A DNA stretch of 64,000 nucleotides from assembly GCA_949372875.1 (NCBI GenBank), contig CASIAW010000009.1, positions 1 through 64,000 of the forward strand, written 5' to 3'. This DNA comes from Candidatus Poseidoniaceae archaeon (lineage in GTDB: Archaea; Thermoplasmatota; Poseidoniia; Poseidoniales; Poseidoniaceae). Positions 9,327 to 17,211 of this stretch are shown here, piece by piece. The translations under genes and the position numbers were made by a program. Each line of letters starts with the position of its first letter. Position 1 is the stretch's first letter. Under the pieces are notes generated by a model that ran no database searches, had not been told where the DNA came from, and worked only from the letters and a program-made list of their open reading frames with translations.

Positions 9327-9580
9327 GCTGTGTCATTCGTTTCAATTTCTTTTTTCAAATAGCCGGAAATCGGTAAGAGTTTGTGTTATTTTTACAAAAA
9401 ACTGTATTTAAATCTAGACCCTTTATAATAGAGGAAATATTTGAGAAGAGAATCAAAATCCTTCTCTCCATCTGCGAGCGACGGTCATACTTATGAGGGG
9501 GACTCGGACTAACCCACATTATCGCGCAAGGCCGACTTCGGCGTCTGTTCGATATCGCAATTGAGAAAGGGGCAACCGAC
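9327..9580. other. AT-rich gap before orc1/cdc6, candidate replication origin
   Basis: 254 bp without a gene, directly upstream of the replication initiator gene. The segment about 9340-9450 is very AT-rich, with runs such as TTATTTTTACAAAAAAC and TTTATAATA (9422-9430, also a plausible TATA box). The part from 9500 is GC-richer, with GCCGACTTCGGC (about 9531-9542). Archaeal origins often lie beside orc1/cdc6 and contain an AT-rich unwinding element flanked by origin recognition boxes; I could not find a convincing repeated box here, so this is only a candidate. Confidence 0.35.
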
Positions 9581-10822
9581 ATGAACAGAAACATTTTCGA
9601 CGATTTTCTCTCTCGTCAAACACTGTTCATAAACAAAGAAATCCTACGCCATGACCACTTGCCACAACACCTCCCACACCGAGACAAAGAGATTGAGGCC
9701 ATTGCTTTCAATTTGGTTGAGGCATTAAACGGTCAAATCCCATCCAATATGACTCTGTATGGTGTGACAGGTGCAGGAAAAACTGCTGTTACGAAATTTG
9801 TTTGCAATCAACTGGAAGAGAAAGGAGCCGAAAAGAATCGGAGTGTACGCTCAATTATGGTGAATTGCCGTCAGATTGATACGCAATACCGAGTATTGAC
9901 TCACCTCGGAAACTCTCTACGTGAAGAGCATGAAATTGATGAGATTCCATTCACAGGTTGGCCCACTGACCGAGTGTTTGGTGAACTCGTTCGTCGCATG
10001 GATGAAAAAGGCGGAGTTTACATTCTTGTTCTTGATGAAATCGACCATCTGGTTCGTAAAGTAGGCGATGATCTCTTATACAATCTTACCAGCCTCAATG
10101 CTTCGCTGAAATCCGCTCGCACATGTGTGATTGGGATTTCCAATGACCTTAAGTTTACAGATTTCCTTGACCCTCGTGTCCGTTCAAGGCTCGGACAATT
10201 GGATATTGTATTCAACCCATATGATGCTGCTCAGTTACAAGATATTCTACGACAGCGCTCAGAGGGCTCACTCAAAGAAGAAATCCTTGATGATGGCGTC
10301 ATTGCTCTTTGTGCTGCTTTAGCTGCTCAAGAACACGGGGATGCGCGCTGTGCCCTTGATTTGCTTCGCGTATCAACCGAAAAGGCTGAACAAAACGGTG
10401 ATTCAACTGTCGCACAGCGCCACGTCCGTATGGCTCAGCATCAAATCGAGCGAGATCAAATGATTCCAGTAATCTCATCATTGCCGAGTCAACAGAAACT
10501 CGTGCTTGCTTCAGTTCTTCTGAATGAAAAGAATGGCCTGCGAAACATCCAGACAGGGGAAGTTTACGATGTCTATCAGCAGGCTTGCCGCTATATTGGA
10601 CATAATGCACTTACCCAACGCAGGGTCTCAGGATTGATTTCAAACCTCGATATGCTCGGTTTAATTACTGCTCGCACAATCAGTAAGGGGCGGTATGGTC
10701 GTTCAAAACAAATCAATTCCTGCATTCCTCAGAATGTCGATGTTCATTCAATTATGATTGAATCAGAAGCGGAAATGGAAGAAGTTTTCACCCGCCCATA
10801 TCGTCATCAATCACGACTTTGA
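9581..10822 (+). CDS. cdc6: Orc1/Cdc6 replication initiator
   Basis: 413 residues, standard size. The AAA+ ATPase module has Walker A GVTGAGKTA (about residues 61-69) and Walker B VLDEID, sensor-like GISNDLKF and the arginine-rich DPRVRSRLGQ. The C-terminal part (about 290-400) is a winged helix with QACRYIGHNALTQRRVSGLI. Archaeal Orc1/Cdc6 binds origin recognition boxes and loads MCM. The spaced AAAGGGG upstream of the ATG could act as ribosome-binding site. It is the main reason to look for an origin in the adjacent AT-rich gap. Confidence 0.95.
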   Translation: MNRNIFDDFLSRQTLFINKEILRHDHLPQHLPHRDKEIEAIAFNLVEALNGQIPSNMTLYGVTGAGKTAVTKFVCNQLEEKGAEKNRSVRSIMVNCRQIDTQYRVLTHLGNSLREEHEIDEIPFTGWPTDRVFGELVRRMDEKGGVYILVLDEIDHLVRKVGDDLLYNLTSLNASLKSARTCVIGISNDLKFTDFLDPRVRSRLGQLDIVFNPYDAAQLQDILRQRSEGSLKEEILDDGVIALCAALAAQEHGDARCALDLLRVSTEKAEQNGDSTVAQRHVRMAQHQIERDQMIPVISSLPSQQKLVLASVLLNEKNGLRNIQTGEVYDVYQQACRYIGHNALTQRRVSGLISNLDMLGLITARTISKGRYGRSKQINSCIPQNVDVHSIMIESEAEMEEVFTRPYRHQSRL

Positions 10823-10834
10823 TGCTCAAGAATC

Positions 10835-10840
10835 TATAAA
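10835..10840 (+). promoter_or_regulatory. TATA box for the membrane protein at 10897
   Basis: TATAAA in the 62-bp gap between cdc6 and the next gene, about 57 bases before the start codon, which would leave a leader of about 30 bases. Confidence 0.45.
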
Positions 10841-10896
10841 TTGAGAAATCTAGAGGTTTCGGTGTTCTTATATCCAAAAGGCAGGTGGGCGAGTTC

Positions 10897-11463
10897 ATGA
10901 GCACAGAAGAGAGCGAACCTTCCGACAGTGTAGTTTCGATGTTATTGAATCCTTCACGAACAATGGCAAACTGGTATGCCGGTCTTGGAATGCTTGGAAT
11001 TTTCCTTGCTATTCTCAATATTCTCGGATTCATTCATCCAACTTATCACCTTTCTTGGGGTGGCCTGTTCACCTTTGAAGCAACAAATTCTGCCTTTGGG
11101 ACAAAGAGTGACTCGCCACAATTTGTGCTATCAGATGTGGTTTTCATCGCCTTTTGCTCAGTCATCACATCGATTGGTTTCCGTACCTTCAGTAACGATG
11201 AAGCCGGAATCGGCGGCTGGTTCAAAGGTTTGCTCATCAATGAGACATGGCCCGCTTTGGTTGACCCTGAAGTTGGAGGTTGGAACAAACTCTTCGGAGC
11301 ATGGTCTCTCCTACTCGGATTTGTCTTCTACTTCTTTTATGGAATCGTTTACACCGGTTGGATTGATATCGGTGTCTATTCAATGAGTATTGCTCTCATT
11401 GCCTTCGGACTTGCGCTTTTGATGGCTGCAAACGCTCCAGAAGGCGACGAAAATTTAGATTGA
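10897..11463 (+). CDS. Four-helix membrane protein of unknown function
   Basis: About 188 residues, not recognised. An acidic N-terminus is followed by four clear hydrophobic segments, near residues 24-46, 78-98, 132-156 and 160-180, and an acidic tail. Between the second and third helix lies a glycine- and tryptophan-containing soluble loop (GIGGWFKGLL, PEVGGWNKLFG). An in-frame GTG at 10885 is an alternative start. The gene ends 2 bp from the convergent glycosyltransferase stop. No functional clue comes from neighbours. Confidence 0.75.
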   Translation: MSTEESEPSDSVVSMLLNPSRTMANWYAGLGMLGIFLAILNILGFIHPTYHLSWGGLFTFEATNSAFGTKSDSPQFVLSDVVFIAFCSVITSIGFRTFSNDEAGIGGWFKGLLINETWPALVDPEVGGWNKLFGAWSLLLGFVFYFFYGIVYTGWIDIGVYSMSIALIAFGLALLMAANAPEGDENLD

Positions 11464-11465
11464 AC

Positions 11466-12593
11466 TCATTTGAGTTTCTTTCCAAAGAGTTTCCGATGAC
11501 CGTTCTTCCCGCGTAGAGCATCGGTCAATCCGAGGAGCATACCCTGCCACAAGGCAATACTCCATCGAAGGGTGAGGTTTCGTATTTTGAAAATAGCCAC
11601 GAGAGACCATTTACCTTGTTTGATAGCCCCTCGATTAACCACGCCAAGTGGTCCTCTCCATAGGATGAATTCATGCAAGGCCATCAAACAAATTGTTGCC
11701 AGTAAAAGTTGAGTCTGCCATCGTATTTTAGCATCCTCCCATGTCCAATCTGGTTGAGTAATGAGTGAAAAGAAGAAAGGAATTCCAGAGATGAGGGCCA
11801 TTACCCAAAGTGGGAAAATCGTCAAGACAAGTGTTGAACTGCCAATAAAATCTAATCCCGGACCTTTCCGTTTACTTCGAGGAAAGTGGCGTACTATCCG
11901 CATGTGTGCCCGTGCATCACGTCTTCGTTTTGCTAAAAATCGTGGAGATTCTACCTCTGGGACGTGATGAACAACTGCGTCTGGTGCGTAGATTATCGCT
12001 CCACCTTTGGAAATGAGCCGAAGGCTTACCTCCATATCTTCTGCATGATACCATTCGGGGTTGAAACCTCCTATTTCGAGTAAGCTTTCTCTTTCAAACA
12101 TGGAGCAGGGGCCATTGGCTAGACTTGTACGTCGCGGTCTTGAACGATATTTCGTTGCAATTTCAACTGAACGTACCCGACTCACGATGTCCCCTTCATG
12201 CTCAAAGATTGTTCTTCCAGTAACGGCCACAATTTTCTCTTGGCCATCAATCGGATGGATTTCGGAAACCATATTGCTGATCCAGTCAGGTTCAGGTCGA
12301 ACATCAATGTCGGTAATTGCGACCCATTTTCCTTTTGCCTGCTCGACCGCTTTTTGTCGACCAGCAGACAATCCTTTTGCTTCTTGTGTGAGTATGAGAA
12401 TTGGAACTTCGCCAGTTCTTTCTTTCCAATCAAGTAATTTCTCTCTTGAACCATCTGTGGAACCGTCATCGATGGCAATCACTTCCAACGGCCTGTAGGA
12501 TTGTGCGATGAGTGATTCTAAACATCCATCAATCCAATCCACACCATCACGGACACATACCGTGATGCTCACCATTGGATTTTCGTCACTCAT
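11466..12593 (-). CDS. Family 2 glycosyltransferase with C-terminal membrane segments
   Basis: 375 residues. The GT-A domain shows VSITVCVRDG, EVIAIDDGSTDGS, the metal-binding TDIDVRP and a late HAEDMEVSLRL acceptor motif, as in processive or membrane-linked GT2 enzymes. Two or three hydrophobic segments follow (about residues 245-270, 295-315 and near 350), so the enzyme is probably anchored in the membrane and acts on lipid-linked sugar or exopolysaccharide. Its start overlaps the stop of the upstream CoA-synthesis gene by 4 bases. Confidence 0.88.
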   Translation of the reverse strand: MSDENPMVSITVCVRDGVDWIDGCLESLIAQSYRPLEVIAIDDGSTDGSREKLLDWKERTGEVPILILTQEAKGLSAGRQKAVEQAKGKWVAITDIDVRPEPDWISNMVSEIHPIDGQEKIVAVTGRTIFEHEGDIVSRVRSVEIATKYRSRPRRTSLANGPCSMFERESLLEIGGFNPEWYHAEDMEVSLRLISKGGAIIYAPDAVVHHVPEVESPRFLAKRRRDARAHMRIVRHFPRSKRKGPGLDFIGSSTLVLTIFPLWVMALISGIPFFFSLITQPDWTWEDAKIRWQTQLLLATICLMALHEFILWRGPLGVVNRGAIKQGKWSLVAIFKIRNLTLRWSIALWQGMLLGLTDALRGKNGHRKLFGKKLK

Positions 12594-13612
12594 GATACCA
12601 CTTCAAACAGAGATAAGAGATGTCGACAGCGTTGTTTCACTTCTAATGAGGTATACTGGACAACGACCCCTTTTCTTGGTTGCCCATACAGGACGAGCGT
12701 TCCAATTGGAGCAAGGCAATGAATCACAAGAGGTGCTAAATCCTCTTCACCGTCGACTTCTAGCACCAGAGTTTCCTCAGCGAGTAATGCTTTTGCTATC
12801 GCTTCATGCAGAGATGGCGTGAGGTATCCAGCAGGGTTTTCGGCATGGAGATGGTGGTGGAAAATACTTGGATTTACTTGGAGTTCTTCATCAAGTTTTG
12901 CTCGTTTGGTGAATCCATCGATGAGGGCTATGTCCGGAGTGAGACCCATCTCGAGCATTGTTTTCGTGGTAACATCACCTACGGTAATTATTGCTCCGTG
13001 AGGTGTAGGGAGTCCGTCCAAAGCAGCTGCCATCCCAATTTCGGGGTCGTCTTCAGGCCCTTCAAACAATATTCCCATTGGCGTTTTGAGTTCTTCATCC
13101 AGAGCAGCCGCCATTTTCAAGTGACTGTTACGTATTTTCTCAGACATCCAGGGGTGCCCTTCTTGATCCATGTGACCGTTTCTAATTGCAGAGGAACTAA
13201 TGATTCCTCCCTCAATGCTGTCAAGATGCATGACTTCAATGATATGCAATTCAATCAATCCATTTTTCTCCCGCTCTTCGTTTATCGAACGACACATGCC
13301 GCGAGTTTCCGGTGTTGCGACAATTGCATCTGCAGTTGGATGTTGAGGGGCTGGGCCATGGACATCATTGAGTTGGTGAACAGAAATTTTACAATTTGAA
13401 TATCCTTCCGCCCAATTCAGCAATTGATCCATACGGTCATCAAAAGATTGAATGAAAGGAGATTTCCCCTCTGCCATGACGTCTGAAGTTATGTGAATCT
13501 CTACAGAATCTGAGTTTTTACATGCAGCATTGAGCAACAAACGATGTCCAGCATGAAGTCTGTCAAAAGTTCCTCCAACAAGACAGCAGCGAAATCGCCG
13601 AGCAGAGGTCAT
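12590..13612 (-). CDS. coaD: Fused phosphopantetheine adenylyltransferase / GTP-dependent dephospho-CoA kinase
   Basis: 340 residues with two enzymes in one chain. Residues about 8-155 are archaeal PPAT (COG1019): GGTFDRLHAGHRLLL nucleotide-binding motif and the ISSSAIRNG motif. Residues about 165-340 match DUF359, the archaeal GTP-dependent dephospho-CoA kinase: GDVTTKTMLEMGLTPDIALI then DGFTKR, NPAGYLT, and VDGEEDLAPLVIHCLAPIGT then LVLYGQPRKGVV. Together they would turn 4'-phosphopantetheine into CoA. In most archaea these are separate genes, so the fusion is notable. It overlaps the glycosyltransferase start by 4 bases. Confidence 0.92.
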   Translation of the reverse strand: MTSARRFRCCLVGGTFDRLHAGHRLLLNAACKNSDSVEIHITSDVMAEGKSPFIQSFDDRMDQLLNWAEGYSNCKISVHQLNDVHGPAPQHPTADAIVATPETRGMCRSINEEREKNGLIELHIIEVMHLDSIEGGIISSSAIRNGHMDQEGHPWMSEKIRNSHLKMAAALDEELKTPMGILFEGPEDDPEIGMAAALDGLPTPHGAIITVGDVTTKTMLEMGLTPDIALIDGFTKRAKLDEELQVNPSIFHHHLHAENPAGYLTPSLHEAIAKALLAEETLVLEVDGEEDLAPLVIHCLAPIGTLVLYGQPRKGVVVQYTSLEVKQRCRHLLSLFEVVS

Positions 13613-14004
13613 GAATCGATGTGGAATGAACCGCTCTTTGATTGCATCGCTTCTTTTGAAGTGAAAGAAAGCAGTTTAGAACGGTATGAGAATCTACGAA
13701 GAGCTGTACCCCGACGCGTAACGGCCCTTTTCATCGCAATGCTCGAGGGCCTGACCCAGCGTCAGGGTTTGCTGTCCAGAAGGTTGGTTGTCTCGTGTTC
13801 ATTCTGTCGTCGCACGAGGACCCATTACCTACCGGTTGGTTTACCGCCTTGCACCGAAGGTCATTCCCCGAAGGGTCACTTCAGTCTTCGATAGCGGACC
13901 GTACCATTGGTATCAGACTTCACAGCAATTTTCACAGTAGCTCTGCCAGATGTTGCGGGTACGGCAATCGAATCCACCGGACAACCCCTTTTCAAGTCAT
14001 CGAA
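13613..14004. other. 392-bp gap with hairpins; no assigned gene
   Basis: No long open frame is convincing here. The region is GC-rich and structured: GGCCC/GGGCC arms at 13723-13727 and 13747-13751, CCTGAC-CCAGC-GTCAGG at 13750-13766, CTCGTG/CACGAG with a 15-base loop at 13792-13818, and near-direct repeats of CGAAGG(G)TCA around 13856-13878. GGTTGGTT occurs twice. This looks like a structured RNA gene, strand uncertain. I could not match it to RNase P, SRP RNA, 5S or tRNA. A possible 33-codon frame lies at its right end. Confidence 0.4.
13876..13977 (-). CDS. Possible 33-residue small protein
   Basis: A GTG-started frame of 33 residues in the gap just after the 840-residue gene. It ends TVRYRRLK and has a purine-rich AAAAGGGG upstream. 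The composition (alternating small, hydrophobic and basic residues) looks protein-like, and a TTG start nine bases or more upstream is possible. It is not recognised and could equally be a chance frame in a structured RNA. Its stop is followed at once by CCCTTCGGGG, a short hairpin-forming sequence. Confidence 0.25.
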   Translation of the reverse strand: MDSIAVPATSGRATVKIAVKSDTNGTVRYRRLK

Positions 14005-16527
14005 TTATTCTAATTTAGATGCAAAGGAGCGGGCATAAAGCAATGCACCAATTTCTGGTTCACCCTGATGAAGGATTTCCAGACCCATAGCAGGCCATGT
14101 TTCGACTGAACGAGCCAGCCACCCAACGAGGGGATGTGTTCGTCCGTAGTGGACAGGTTCTTGACGCTCCAAAGTAGCAAGCATGTCATAGACGTCTAAT
14201 AGAGCAGGCTTCCCTTGATTTTCCTCAAGTAACAAGATATGCAATACCTCATCCAATCCTAAACGCCCTGATGGGTAGGGCACAGACCAAGCAGGTAAAC
14301 CTCCACGTTCTCCAGCAGGGCGAGTGAGTAAGGCAGGCCAGGGTAGGGGCGTCATTGCTAGCCATCGACGGCCAGAATTGGACGAGAGTTGGATTTGCAA
14401 CCAATCTCCAGCCCATGCACGCCACCATGAGGAGGGTAATTTTGACATTATGTTGCGGAGAAACTCCGGTGAGAGAGGCTCATTGGATTCCATTGTATGA
14501 AGCAAAGCACCCCAAAGAAAGAACACAGATTCTTTTGGATGAACTTTTGCAGCAGCCTTACATTTAATCAGGCATTCTTCGAGATGACTGGCGAGTGGCA
14601 TTCCGAGAGGGAATAAAGATTCCAATACTCGTTCAGGTTGTCGAGGTGCGTCGACCCATAGACTGCATGCCCGTTCAAGCAATGGGTGGAATTCTTCTGG
14701 TAATTGGCTTGTTGAAAGTAAGACGGCGGTAGCCATCCATGACCCGAGCGATTCGTCATTGAAGAAATATTCATAATTCAGTATTGATTCCACATTCTTG
14801 GTAAAACGTTGACGAGTTTTTTCCAGCGCTTCTAGGCTCCATTCCTCAGACCCTTTTGGCATAGCACTGATGAGTGTAGCGGTTTCACATTGCTCAATTG
14901 GTAATAAATCAGCCCAACCGTCGGGGAGAATTGTTCGTAGTCGGATCCAACGGGAAGTGCGATGCTTCAGAGGTGTTGCAATCCAAGCTGGTAAAGGGTC
15001 CGTACTTTCATTCAGGTTTGCCCAGTTTTCATCACCTTGAGGATATGTGGAAAGGGCATACCATATCGATTTCTGACGGGCATTATCGGGCTCACGACCG
15101 CTAAAGTTTTCTTTTTTCCAACCGTCTTTGTTGTCCCATGCACTCAACATCTCCTTCGCCGAAGAAGGTATTTCTTGATGCATATGTTGTAACGAAGGTC
15201 CAAGATTCGACTGAAGTAATGTGAGGGGTATAATTTTCCCTCTGCCAAGATGAATCTCCGCTTCCATCAATTTTTTTCGAGTTCGTAGCACAGAAGTTGC
15301 TGAAGGAAGAGACACATAATTTCCATTTGAGGTAATAAGAATTCTACAACGGCCGGAGGAAAGGATTCGTTCGAGTATCCTTTGATTTTCTTCGATTCCA
15401 TAGGGCCACTCAACCACACACTCGATTGAAGTTCGTTGAAAATACCATTCAAACAAAGCAAGTGCTCCGGCATTTGAAACCCCAGAGAGGTTCACCGATG
15501 TCATTGATTCTCCTCCTTTCCATTCAACGACTCCAAAATCGGCGAGTAATTGGCGTTGCAGGGTGATTGAAGGGGCGTTTGCAGTTGAATCAATCAGAAA
15601 CTTCGTCAAATCTTCACTACGTTGTACGAGTTTCTCTTCACTTAACCGGGGGTGTTTCCCTCTTAACCAAAACAGAAGCACTTCGTAAGGCAGGTGTCGA
15701 GTCGTGCTTTGCTGCGGATTTTCTTCGAACACGAGTGCATTCTTCTTCACTGAATTCATTGCCATGATGCGATTAACTGGTAGAGGGAGGTGGGCATGAA
15801 TTCCAATTTGCGGAGAAAGAGCAATTTCCGTTCCTGTAGCAATCCCGAGAAAATGTTCTCCCTGTAGCAGTGAATTCGGCAGAGGTGGTGGGCTGACTGC
15901 TTCAGTATACCATGTCCCCGGACTCAATACCCATTCGCTACTCCAGTCGAGTAAGGTGGCATGCACAATACCGATTCTGTCAATCTCTCCAGTCCAATCG
16001 CCAAGAGTACCGCGTAAATTTTGTTGAACCGGTGCAACAGTCAATTCGTAGTCTGGCAATGTATACCAACGGATTTGCTCTTCTCTTTGAACAGCCCATC
16101 GCCCCCCCTGCCTTCCATTGGAGAAGGTGGAGGTCCGAATCTCAGTAGAAATGCCTTGGTTTGGCAGTGAGAGGAGCTGTGAACGAGGTGGTTTCACATA
16201 ACCAAGTAAGAGGTGAGGCCCGTCTTGACTGAGCACAATGGCTTCTGCTCCAGAGGGCACTTCGTTGATATGTGAACGGGCACGGGCTACCGCATCTTGT
16301 GACAAACGCCCTCTACCGACCTCATTAAGGCGATGAATGGCTCCGCGAATACTTCCTTGCTCATCTCTGCTAACTTCATTACGTTCACGCAGTTGACGTA
16401 AAGCCAAAGATGCGTGTGGCATTCTCAATTCCAAGGACTCTGCAATTTCAGAAACAGTCCCGCCACCGTCCATTAGCCAGTTGAGAACTCGGCGTTGATG
16501 GCCGCTTCGAATCTTTTCACCTGACAT
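14005..16527 (-). CDS. Large winged-helix-headed protein of unknown function
   Basis: About 840 residues. The first 75 residues form a winged helix (GHQRRVLNWLMDGGGTVSEI, SLALRQLRERNEV), suggesting DNA binding or a MarR/ArsR-like fold. The rest has no motif I recognise; it is rich in tryptophan and leucine, and its last third looks helical and repeat-like, possibly TPR/HEAT-like (LLERACSLWVDAPRQPERVL). No membrane segment or signal peptide is visible. The ATG at 16527 is preferred over TTG at 16530. It is divergent from a small winged-helix gene, with repeated GTTACA elements between them. Confidence 0.75.
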   Translation of the reverse strand: MSGEKIRSGHQRRVLNWLMDGGGTVSEIAESLELRMPHASLALRQLRERNEVSRDEQGSIRGAIHRLNEVGRGRLSQDAVARARSHINEVPSGAEAIVLSQDGPHLLLGYVKPPRSQLLSLPNQGISTEIRTSTFSNGRQGGRWAVQREEQIRWYTLPDYELTVAPVQQNLRGTLGDWTGEIDRIGIVHATLLDWSSEWVLSPGTWYTEAVSPPPLPNSLLQGEHFLGIATGTEIALSPQIGIHAHLPLPVNRIMAMNSVKKNALVFEENPQQSTTRHLPYEVLLFWLRGKHPRLSEEKLVQRSEDLTKFLIDSTANAPSITLQRQLLADFGVVEWKGGESMTSVNLSGVSNAGALALFEWYFQRTSIECVVEWPYGIEENQRILERILSSGRCRILITSNGNYVSLPSATSVLRTRKKLMEAEIHLGRGKIIPLTLLQSNLGPSLQHMHQEIPSSAKEMLSAWDNKDGWKKENFSGREPDNARQKSIWYALSTYPQGDENWANLNESTDPLPAWIATPLKHRTSRWIRLRTILPDGWADLLPIEQCETATLISAMPKGSEEWSLEALEKTRQRFTKNVESILNYEYFFNDESLGSWMATAVLLSTSQLPEEFHPLLERACSLWVDAPRQPERVLESLFPLGMPLASHLEECLIKCKAAAKVHPKESVFFLWGALLHTMESNEPLSPEFLRNIMSKLPSSWWRAWAGDWLQIQLSSNSGRRWLAMTPLPWPALLTRPAGERGGLPAWSVPYPSGRLGLDEVLHILLLEENQGKPALLDVYDMLATLERQEPVHYGRTHPLVGWLARSVETWPAMGLEILHQGEPEIGALLYARSFASKLE

Positions 16528-16560
16528 CAAAAGACACCTTGTTCTCGCCCTAGTGTGTCT

Positions 16561-16703
16561 AGTTGATAAAAGTTACATTATAATTGATTACTTAGTTACA
16601 TTTAGTTACACATTTCCACTGGAGAAAGTTTCTTTTTACTTACATTCAATTTCTTAGGTGTGAAAAAAACACCCGAAATGCATATCAATTGTAACTATCA
16701 ACT
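16561..16703. repeat. GTTACA repeats and long inverted repeat in divergent promoter
   Basis: TTAGTTACA occurs in tandem at 16592-16600 and 16602-16610, exactly 10 bp (one helical turn) apart. AGTTGATAAAAGTTACA at 16561-16577 has a nearly exact inverted copy at 16689-16703 (TTGTAACTATCAACT), differing by two bases of spacing. A GGTGT-gaaaaaa-ACACC hairpin lies at 16657-16673. A minus-strand TATAAT-like site (about 16576-16584) for the 840-residue gene falls between the repeats. The pattern looks like operator sites for a transcription factor. Confidence 0.55.
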
Positions 16704-16720
16704 GATTCTCACGGCAAGGG

Positions 16721-16726
16721 TTATAT
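16721..16726 (+). promoter_or_regulatory. TATA box for the 109-residue winged-helix gene
   Basis: TTATAT located 75-80 bp upstream of the ATG at 16801, giving a transcript leader of about 50 bases. The leader ends in a good ribosome-binding site GGAGG (16789-16793) before the start. Confidence 0.45.
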
Positions 16727-16800
16727 GAGCACCCTCGGTCATCTGTCATAGTGGCCCCTCCCCTAAACGGGAAACGGCCTCATGACAGGAGGAATAACAC

Positions 16801-17130
16801 ATGAAAACAACTAGAATCAGAGAGAAAATTAAGAAATTCTTAGGAGACCGACCACGTAATACCGCCGAGATTCTGGAACACATCAACAGTACCATGCGTC
16901 ACGGCACCACCAGTCAACAACTTGGTAACGTTCTCTCAAAAGACAAAGACATCGTCAAAGTCGGATACATTAAGCGCTCAGGAATTCTTTCTGGCGGCTA
17001 TGATATCTGTGAATGGGCCACCCGTAACTGGGTTTCTTCAAACTGCCCTGGATGGCAAGAAGGAACACCAATTATCATCGATAATGATGGCAATGTCACG
17101 ACCGGTGCAAGCACGGGCCGTTCTCTTTGA
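16801..17130 (+). CDS. Small winged-helix-like protein
   Basis: 109 residues. Residues 1-70 are predicted to be a winged helix: KIKKFLGDRPRNTAEILEHI followed by TTSQQLGNVLSKDKDIVKVG and a beta-wing. The C-terminal 40 residues are tryptophan-, glycine- and asparagine-rich. No family name is recognised. It has its own TATA box and a strong GGAGG ribosome-binding site, and lies 81 bp upstream of ahcY. It may bind the repeats upstream of it, but that is only inference. Confidence 0.75.
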   Translation: MKTTRIREKIKKFLGDRPRNTAEILEHINSTMRHGTTSQQLGNVLSKDKDIVKVGYIKRSGILSGGYDICEWATRNWVSSNCPGWQEGTPIIIDNDGNVTTGASTGRSL

Positions 17131-17169
17131 GTTCACTCCTCCTTCAAAACCTTCCTCGAGATCATTGAA

Positions 17170-17211
17170 CCCCAACGGGGGATTCAATAAGGGGGAGCAT
17201 TTGGCTCCGCC
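17170..17211 (+). promoter_or_regulatory. Hairpins in the ahcY leader masking its ribosome-binding site
   Basis: CCCC-AAC-GGGG (17170-17180) is followed by GGAGC-ATTTG-GCTCC (17194-17208), which ends three bases before the ahcY ATG at 17212. The only purine-rich ribosome-binding-site-like stretch (GGGGGAG, 17191-17197) is inside the left arm. The first hairpin could end the upstream transcript; the second could hide the ribosome-binding site. Confidence 0.4.

Noticed and set aside
13544-13894. 116-residue plus-strand reading frame
   Set aside because: Overlaps the CoaD start and the hairpin region; composition is arginine- and cysteine-rich like translated RNA, and no ribosome-binding site is seen.
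13966-13984. tRNA T-arm-like ATCGAATCC
   Set aside because: No matching acceptor, D or anticodon arms can be built around it.
13613-14004. RNase P RNA on the minus strand (GGTAAACC and ACAGAA motifs)
   Set aside because: The 5' signature GAGGAAAGTCC is missing, spacing of the two motifs is too short, and the 5' half would lie inside a protein gene.
17131-17211. SAH or SAM riboswitch before ahcY
   Set aside because: The leader is too short and lacks the known conserved cores; only simple hairpins are visible.
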